Under the pieces are notes generated by a model. The model was not told the origin of the DNA. It searched no databases and saw only the letters and a program-made list of their open reading frames with translations. A stretch of 18,557 nt of DNA from Patescibacteria group bacterium (lineage in GTDB: Bacteria; Patescibacteriota; UBA1384): contig JAGOOF010000005.1 in assembly GCA_017992655.1 (NCBI GenBank), positions 1 through 18,557 of the forward strand, read 5' to 3'. Below are positions 13,936-18,557 of the stretch, piece by piece. The translations under genes and the position numbers were made by a program. Every line of letters starts with the position of its first letter. Position 1 is the first letter of the stretch.

Positions 13936-14511
13936 TTAATTCTTTTTAATGCTTAATTTTTTAAGCAGTATTTCTAGTTTTTTAAAATCTTCTAGTAGCA
14001 CCTTACGCATACTGCCGTTGTACAGAGCAACAGCAGGGTGGTAGAGGGCCATATAGGTTCTATTGTGTTTCTTAAAGGCGCGCCCGTGAAGCATGGAAAT
14101 TGTCCCGAGCCCTGGCATTAGCCGAGCTAATGAATGCCTACCCAATACCACGACGACCTTTGGTTCAATTACTTCAAGCTGTCTCTCTAAATATGGCCAG
14201 TAGGCTTGCACCTCTTCTGGTTTAGGGTCACGGTTTTCTGGCGGGCGATGCTTTACAATGTTGGTAATAAAGACTTCTTCTCTTTTAAGGCCAATGCTTT
14301 CGAGCAATTCGTCCAAAAACTTGCCTGCCGGGCCACAAAAGGGAGTACCCTTCTCGTCTTCCTGCTTGCCGGGTCCTTCACCAATAAAAACAACATCGGC
14401 ATCGGCGTTGCCTGCTCCCGGCACGTCGTTTTTCGCTCCTTGCTTAAGAGGCAAGCTCATATCTTTTGCCAAAGCATCGGCAATCGTTTTTAGTTTTTGT
14501 TCTTTGGTCAC
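13936..14511 (-). CDS. Uracil-DNA glycosylase, family-4-like, without Fe-S cysteines
   Basis: 191 aa, close to the family length. Family 4 enzymes remove uracil from DNA as the first step of base excision repair. Motif 1 is VVFIGEGPGKQED (41-52) followed by GTPFCGPAG; the TNIVKHRPPENRDP block, VVVVLG and the C-terminal HPA (158-160) motif are all present. The four cysteines that normally hold a 4Fe-4S cluster are absent: the N-terminal KCxxCPL pattern reads KDMSLPL (Asp17, Leu20), the VKCRPP Cys is His88, and the AC-x-P Cys is Tyr104. The start is a GTG. It is preceded by a ~150-nt leader with its own promoter. Distinction from type 5 or UDGX-like relatives rests on overall similarity. Confidence 0.88.
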   Translation of the reverse strand: MTKEQKLKTIADALAKDMSLPLKQGAKNDVPGAGNADADVVFIGEGPGKQEDEKGTPFCGPAGKFLDELLESIGLKREEVFITNIVKHRPPENRDPKPEEVQAYWPYLERQLEVIEPKVVVVLGRHSLARLMPGLGTISMLHGRAFKKHNRTYMALYHPAVALYNGSMRKVLLEDFKKLEILLKKLSIKKN

Positions 14512-14663
14512 TTTGTTTCTAAGTTCAACTTCTTAGTTATAATTAAGGCAATATCAGGAAAACATTTTTCATAAAAAGTAATGTTTTTGCCAAGCGCTTT
14601 AAGCGCAAGCGAAAACTGCCACCTATAGTAAATATGTTATATAGAACTGACAAGCTTACGGTA

Positions 14664-14692
14664 ACTATATCATAAACGTACAGGTTTGTCAA
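14664..14692 (-). promoter_or_regulatory. Promoter upstream of the uracil-DNA glycosylase gene
   Basis: On the minus strand TTGACA (14692-14687), a 17-nt spacer and TATAGT (14669-14664). Initiation near 14657 gives a ~145-nt leader before the GTG at 14511. The leader holds a GCGCTT/AAGCGC hairpin (14594-14606) and an AAAACATT/AATGTTTT hairpin (14559-14587). Confidence 0.6.
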
Positions 14693-14713
14693 TAGCAATG
14701 GTTTGTTTAAAGG

Positions 14714-15505
14714 TTATTGCGCGTCGCCGGTTTCCAAGGCAGAGCGACTAACTGTAGTGCCGGTGGCGCTCCCGCCGGTGGAGAAAATTATACTTTCCAC
14801 GTTGCTTGATTTTGGCATTATCCAAAAAGCACTGAAATCTGGAATGGCATTGCCCGACAAATCGTAAAGCTTAAGGTAAGAGTAACTTGGTTGGCTGTTT
14901 TGCATAAAGAGAGGAGCGCTAATGTAGCCCTTGCTAATTGCCTCTAACATTGTGCCGGTGGTGCCGTCTGTTAATTTTATCGAAAAATCACTGTGGGGCA
15001 GAAAACTGCTTGATGTACTGCCAGTTGCTTTAAGATTTACGGTTTTATCTATGGGCTTGCCTACCAGTTGCCAACGGTTAGCAACCAAAGGCACTTCTGC
15101 TTTCTTGTAATCTGTTTCTTTAGTGGTGCCGAGGTCAACTGTTGCCGCTTTACTGAAATAAGCGAGATAACCGGTGCCTGGTTTTAGAACGTTTTCCGCA
15201 ATAACATCAGACCACACCGAGCCAGACCAGCGATACATACCTTTTAGTTCGGTTTTAGCGGCAAGCTTTGCCTGTAGCGCTTGTACCGATTCTACCGAAT
15301 TGTAAGGGAAAGAAACAAAGTTCCAACCTTCCTTTATTGTAATGGTGGTGTTGGCGGGGGTAGCGGTGGTGGTAAGGCTTGAGGCACCTGTGGATACATC
15401 GGCACTAACAGAGCCACGAACGGCAAAATACCAGTAGGCAACAAAGCCACCACCAATGACAGCCACTATTACTATAACCCATATTATCCAAGCACGTGTA
15501 CTCAT
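14714..15505 (-). CDS. Membrane-anchored surface-type protein with duplicated beta domain
   Basis: 263 aa from the ATG at 15505. A single N-terminal transmembrane anchor (about residues 5-27, AWIIWVIVIVAVIGGGFVAY) is followed by a Thr/Ser-rich linker and an extracytoplasmic part. This shows two related beta-type modules: TIKEGWNFVSFPYNS with LKPGTGYLAYFSKAATVDLG, and VANRWQLVGKPIDK with FSAFWIMPKSSNVESIIF. The GWNxVSxP...PGxGYxxY pattern occurs in many secreted bacterial proteins; no enzymatic motif is seen. The longer frame starting at 15583 is rejected because its first ~11 codons are repeat sequence. A TGT-TATAAT extended -10 ends 7 nt before the chosen ATG, which implies a leaderless mRNA. 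Confidence 0.75.
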   Translation of the reverse strand: MSTRAWIIWVIVIVAVIGGGFVAYWYFAVRGSVSADVSTGASSLTTTATPANTTITIKEGWNFVSFPYNSVESVQALQAKLAAKTELKGMYRWSGSVWSDVIAENVLKPGTGYLAYFSKAATVDLGTTKETDYKKAEVPLVANRWQLVGKPIDKTVNLKATGSTSSSFLPHSDFSIKLTDGTTGTMLEAISKGYISAPLFMQNSQPSYSYLKLYDLSGNAIPDFSAFWIMPKSSNVESIIFSTGGSATGTTVSRSALETGDAQ

Positions 15506-15512
15506 TGGCATT

Positions 15513-15521
15513 ATTATAACA
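15513..15521 (-). promoter_or_regulatory. Extended -10 promoter of the anchored surface-type gene, leaderless geometry
   Basis: TGT-TATAAT on the minus strand, with 7 nt (aatgcca) between it and the ATG at 15505, so transcription should start at the start codon. This supports that start over the upstream ones at 15511 and 15583. Confidence 0.6.
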
Positions 15522-15555
15522 AAAAATAATAAATATTGCACAAGTGCGCTTTTAA

Positions 15556-16098
15556 TACTGTTCGAATTGCGTGAGGATACCAAGAGAGTGCAAGGGTAAT
15601 GGTTCTTAGTTCTCGTGTTTCGACGGGCTCAACACAGGTCGCAAAGCCCGCCTCGCCAAAGGGCGGGCTCCTCGAACAGTAAAATTAATATTGTTCGAGC
15701 AACGCGAGAACTACCACGCTAGGATGATAGTTCACGAGAATAGTTCTCGGGGATTACCCCTCGAACAGTAAGGGATCAATACTGTTTTAACGCAGTGAGA
15801 ACTATCCATAGCCTGCCTTACTGTTCGAGCAAAGCGAGAACTATCACGCTAGGATAATAGTTCACGGGAATAGTTCTCGTCATTCCATTCCTCGAACAAT
15901 AAAACTTTACTGTTCGAACTGTACCCAGTGAGAACTATTGCGTTTAGATATCAACTGATGGTTTTTAGTTCTCGAGATGGAGCTTCGCGTAGTTCTCTCG
16001 AACGATAAGATTTTACTGCTCGAGTGGAGCGAGAACTATCCTTTCGTCTGATGTGATACTAACGGGAATAGTTCTCAGGGATTACCCCTCGAACAGTA
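15556..16098 (+). repeat. Array C of ~82-bp interrupted palindromes
   Basis: Full copies at 15556-15681, 15689-15770, 15819-15901, 15908-16007 and 16014-16098, and a left half-unit at 15780-15818. The first copy is enlarged to 126 bp by an extra AGCCCGCC/GGCGGGCT hairpin in its right arm and has a decayed left arm. The junction GGATCAATACTGTTTTAACG is shared with array A (3944 onward, first base excepted), and the loop TAGATATCAACTGATGGT is shared with array B (10428 onward), so segments have been exchanged between arrays. The array separates the TPR gene's stop from the promoter of the 14714-15505 gene. No gene is seen inside. Confidence 0.9.
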
Positions 16099-16105
16099 AG
16101 TGGCT

Positions 16106-16756
16106 TTAGCCGCCAATTTGCTGGCCTGTTTCACTAGCGAGTTGGTCCGCCTTTTTGAGGGCGGTGCTGGCCAGAGTGCCACGGCCTGTTTTTTGGTACA
16201 AGCTTGCGAGCAAATTGTGGGTAGTGGGGTTAATGGGGTCAATTCTTAACGCATGTTCTAAAGTTTCCTCTGCCTTATCGTATTCTTTAATCGCGGTGTA
16301 GGCCTGGCCAAGACACAGCAGGGCGTCACGCCAGTTCGGCTCAATCTGAACGGCGATTTCATAGGCGGCCACTGCCTCTCTTGCCTCGCCGTTAGCTTGA
16401 AACTGCTGGCCCAAAGAAAGAGCATCGCGTGCACTTTTTGCCTGTTGAGAAATAGCGGCACGCGCTTCTTCCCACTGTGCTTGAGTTTGGGCGAGTTTTT
16501 CTGCTTCCTGCGCTTGCTTGCGTGCCACAATCCATTCTTGGGTTTGCTTTCCGCCCCACACCATGCCAGAAAGTACCAACAAGCAAAGAAGGCTCATGGC
16601 AACAAGACGAGTGGGGATTTGGACACGTGGTGATTTAGGGCGCCAGCCAAGCCGCGGACGGCCAAAGGGAATATAGCGACTTGCGCGCGCACGAGAGGTG
16701 CAACTGTTTAAGCCGAGTGATGTGCCTTTGCTGTTGGGGCGATAAATATAATCCAT
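16106..16756 (-). CDS. Membrane-anchored TPR protein
   Basis: 216 aa. The N-terminal ~48 residues are basic and probably cytoplasmic (SRARASRYIPFGRPRLGWRPKSPR). A single transmembrane helix spans about 50-68 (RLVAMSLLCLLVLSGMVWG). A charged Gln/Ala-rich helix follows (KQTQEWIVARKQAQEAEKLAQTQAQWEEA, about 70-110, likely coiled coil). Two to three tetratricopeptide repeats lie at about 112-205, with typical A-x-x-x-Y-x-x-A-x-x-I-x-P spacing (AVAAYEIAVQIEPNW, AEETLEHALRIDPINP). TPRs bind other proteins, so a scaffold role at the membrane is likely; the partner is unknown. It starts 13 nt after the valS stop without a visible ribosome binding site and is probably co-transcribed. Its stop codon lies 7 nt from array C. 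Confidence 0.82.
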   Translation of the reverse strand: MDYIYRPNSKGTSLGLNSCTSRARASRYIPFGRPRLGWRPKSPRVQIPTRLVAMSLLCLLVLSGMVWGGKQTQEWIVARKQAQEAEKLAQTQAQWEEARAAISQQAKSARDALSLGQQFQANGEAREAVAAYEIAVQIEPNWRDALLCLGQAYTAIKEYDKAEETLEHALRIDPINPTTHNLLASLYQKTGRGTLASTALKKADQLASETGQQIGG

Positions 16757-16769
16757 AAGATTTTACAAA

Positions 16770-18557
16770 TTAGCTAGGCCACTTATTGTTTATTAAAAAT
16801 TTCTGCTCTTCTCTTAAGCCAAGAGGCACTTCTTGCCAGATTGCCTCTGTGACAAAAGGCATAAAGGGGTGAAGCATAATCAAACAGTTTTTCAAAATAT
16901 GCCAAAGCACGTAACGGCTTGCGGCGCAAGTTTCTTTCTCGCCGTTTAGAAATACCTTTTTATGCCTTTCTATGATTATATCAGCAAATGTGTGCCAAAA
17001 CCAGTCGTATAATTTTTCACCGGCCAAAGCGACATTGTTTTCGTTTAATAAACTGGTTACATCGCTAATCATGTTATTGAGCTGGGCAATATCGCCTTTG
17101 TTGTGGATATCTAGTTTTTTTGCCTCGATAGGGAGTACCTCTTCGCCCATATGGCTTAAAACAAAACGGCTTGCGTTCCATATTTTGTTGGCGAAGTTGC
17201 GGTACCCTTTGGCACGGGAAGGGGAAAAGTTCACATCTCCGCCGGGCGAGGTGCCAACAATGAGTGCCATGCGCAAAGCATCGGTGCCCCATTGGCGAGA
17301 AAGTTCTACCGGCTCCACAATATTGCCGAGTGATTTGCTCATTTTTCTTCCTTTTTCATCGCGTACCAAACCGTGGAGATAAACTGTGTTAAAAGGCACT
17401 TTACCCGTGAGTTCAAGCGACATCATTACCATACGTGCTACCCAAAAGAAAATAATGTCGTAGCCCGTTTCCAGCGTGGTGGTGGGAAAATAATTTTTAT
17501 AATCGTTACTTTGTGTATTGGGCCACCCCAGTGTTGCAAACGGGAAGAGGCCGCTGGAAAACCACGTGTCTAAAACGTCCTCGTCTTGCACCCAATGTTC
17601 TCCTTGGGGCGCCTCTGCTCCCACATGTATTTGCGTACCTTTTGTCCACACGGGAATTCTGTGCCCCCACCAGAGTTGGCGGGAGATACACCAGTCGTGA
17701 ATGTTGTTCATCCAGTGGAAATATACCTTTTCAAACCTTTTAGGGATAATTTTTATTTCTCCGCTTTCCACTGCTTTTATTGCCTTTTGCGCAAGCGGTT
17801 TCATTTTTACAAACCACTGCGTGGACATTATAGGCTCGATAACGTCGTTGTAACGCTCGCTCACGCCGACACGGTGCTCGATTTCTTCTACTTTTTCCAA
17901 AAGACCAAGGTCTTTTAGGTCGCTTACAATTTTCTCGCGCGCAACAGTGGTTTTGAGGCCTTGGTAGGCGTCGGGTACGTTTTCATTGAGCTTGCCGAAA
18001 GTATTAACGATGTTAATAACAGCGAGACCGTGCTTTTGCCCCAGCTCCCAATCGTTTTTATCGTGTGCTGGTGTTACTTTTACCGCGCCGGTACCGAATT
18101 TTTTATCTACCATGCTGTCGCTAATTATGGGAATCTCTCGGTCGGCAAGAGGCAACTTTGCAAACTTGCCTACTGCTTCTTTGTAGCGGCGGTCGTTGGG
18201 GTGAACGACAATGGCGCTATCGCCGAGCATGGTTTCGGGACGGGTGGTGGCGACTGTTATAAACTGGTCGACATTGTGCGCAAGAGGGTATTTTATGTAG
18301 TAAAGTTTGCCAAGGCGATCTTCGTACATTACTTCGTCGTCAGAAATAGCGGTTTGTCCTTTGACCGACCAGTTCGTAAGATATTCGCCTCGATAAATTA
18401 AGCCCTTTTCGTACATTCTCGCAAACGCGGTGTATACCGCCTCGCTGTATTGTTTGCTTAGAGTAAAGGCTTCCCTGTGCCAATCAGAGGAAACGCCCAT
18501 GGACTTGAGCTGCTCAACGATGCGCTCGTGGTATTCGTCTTTCCATTGCCAAACCGC
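16770..18557 (-). CDS. valS: Valyl-tRNA synthetase, 5' end outside window
   Basis: 595 C-terminal residues are visible; the frame is open through the window end (AVWQWKDEYHERIVEQLKSMG). The enzyme charges tRNA-Val. Visible are the MGVSSDWHREAFT segment, the CP1 editing domain (TVATTRPETMLGDSAIVVHPNDRR, GTGAVKVTPAHDKND), the DVLDTWFSSGLFPF motif typical of ValRS, the KMSKS loop (GRKMSKSLGN, near 17331-17348) and the start of the anticodon-binding helical domain (LHPFMPFVTEAIWQEVPLG). The HIGH motif is outside the window. The protein stops about 20 residues later (NKWPS), so the end of the anticodon domain and the C-terminal coiled-coil arm of typical bacterial ValRS are missing. Confidence 0.96.
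   Translation of the reverse strand, partial: AVWQWKDEYHERIVEQLKSMGVSSDWHREAFTLSKQYSEAVYTAFARMYEKGLIYRGEYLTNWSVKGQTAISDDEVMYEDRLGKLYYIKYPLAHNVDQFITVATTRPETMLGDSAIVVHPNDRRYKEAVGKFAKLPLADREIPIISDSMVDKKFGTGAVKVTPAHDKNDWELGQKHGLAVINIVNTFGKLNENVPDAYQGLKTTVAREKIVSDLKDLGLLEKVEEIEHRVGVSERYNDVIEPIMSTQWFVKMKPLAQKAIKAVESGEIKIIPKRFEKVYFHWMNNIHDWCISRQLWWGHRIPVWTKGTQIHVGAEAPQGEHWVQDEDVLDTWFSSGLFPFATLGWPNTQSNDYKNYFPTTTLETGYDIIFFWVARMVMMSLELTGKVPFNTVYLHGLVRDEKGRKMSKSLGNIVEPVELSRQWGTDALRMALIVGTSPGGDVNFSPSRAKGYRNFANKIWNASRFVLSHMGEEVLPIEAKKLDIHNKGDIAQLNNMISDVTSLLNENNVALAGEKLYDWFWHTFADIIIERHKKVFLNGEKETCAASRYVLWHILKNCLIMLHPFMPFVTEAIWQEVPLGLREEQKFLINNKWPS

Noticed and set aside
15506..15583. Upstream extension of the surface-type protein to 15583
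   Set aside because: The extra N-terminal residues (MVSSRNSNSIK) come from the left arm of a repeat. An extended -10 promoter lies between this start and the ATG at 15505.
15556..16098. Integron attC-like sites
   Set aside because: The hairpins recall attC, but the required GTTRRRY/RYYYAAC core sites are absent, there is no integrase, and the elements are stacked without cassette genes between them.
15556..16098. Palindromic elements as rho-independent terminators
   Set aside because: They end in short TAAAA or TAAG tracts without a T run on the plus strand, the stems are interrupted, and true terminators with T runs are present separately next to the genes.
16258..18401. Open frames overlapping the TPR gene and valS
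   Set aside because: They are antisense or out-of-frame shadows; the sense frames carry clear TPR and ValRS motifs.

Overview
The window looks like a chromosomal segment of a small-genome bacterium, most plausibly of the Candidate Phyla Radiation (Patescibacteria). The hints are a minimal elongation factor Ts (150 aa), a C-terminally short valyl-tRNA synthetase, several genes that appear to be leaderless or to lack a Shine-Dalgarno site, a type IV prepilin-like protein, many small membrane or envelope proteins of unknown function, and a heliorhodopsin (a family known mainly from monoderm prokaryotes). Codon use is standard, with TGA used as a stop. This placement is inference; there is no 16S rRNA here.

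Layout. 1-1958 (+): the 3' part of a large multi-pass membrane protein, then a small two-helix membrane protein. 1970-3150 (-): tsf and rpsB as an overlapping pair. 3275-3685 (+): a prepilin-like protein divergent from rpsB. 3693-4140: repeat array A. 4166-5383 (-): a PMT-type (GT39) membrane glycosyltransferase, divergent from 5447-7459 (+), a MacB/FtsX-like permease and its ABC ATPase, which lacks several catalytic residues. 7525-9045 (+): gpmI. 9116-9915 (+): two compact transcription units, a possible ~80-nt small RNA and a GC-rich, hairpin-dense unit encoding an unknown 127-aa protein. 9917-10550: repeat array B. 10604-10813 (+): a DUF378-like protein, convergent with 10877-11641 (-), a heliorhodopsin, with a shared bidirectional terminator. 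11806-11881 (-): tRNA-Glu(CTC). 11944-13866 (-): RNase J. 13936-14511 (-): a family-4-like uracil-DNA glycosylase without the Fe-S cysteines. 14714-15505 (-): an anchored surface-type protein. 15556-16098: repeat array C. 16106-18557 (-): valS (5' end outside the window) followed by an anchored TPR protein.

The most unusual content is non-coding. Three intergenic arrays hold about a dozen full copies and several fragments of one ~82-bp interrupted palindrome, all in the same orientation. The outer and inner stems are conserved, while two small side hairpins change sequence but keep pairing, which points to selection on a folded RNA or single-stranded DNA form. Arms are swapped between copies in a modular way, and 23/24-nt tandem repeats or extra hairpins sit inside some arms. 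No transposase or other enzyme that could mobilise them is in the window. The GC-rich unit at 9290-9909 is a second structured object: it has its own promoter, a folded leader, at least ten perfect hairpins or palindromes and a 13-bp-stem terminator. An 11-nt stretch of its leader is the exact complement of the terminator loop of the small RNA candidate just upstream.

The genes mix housekeeping functions (translation, glycolysis, RNA decay, DNA repair) with envelope functions (glycosylation, ABC export, pilin, anchored proteins) and do not form one pathway.
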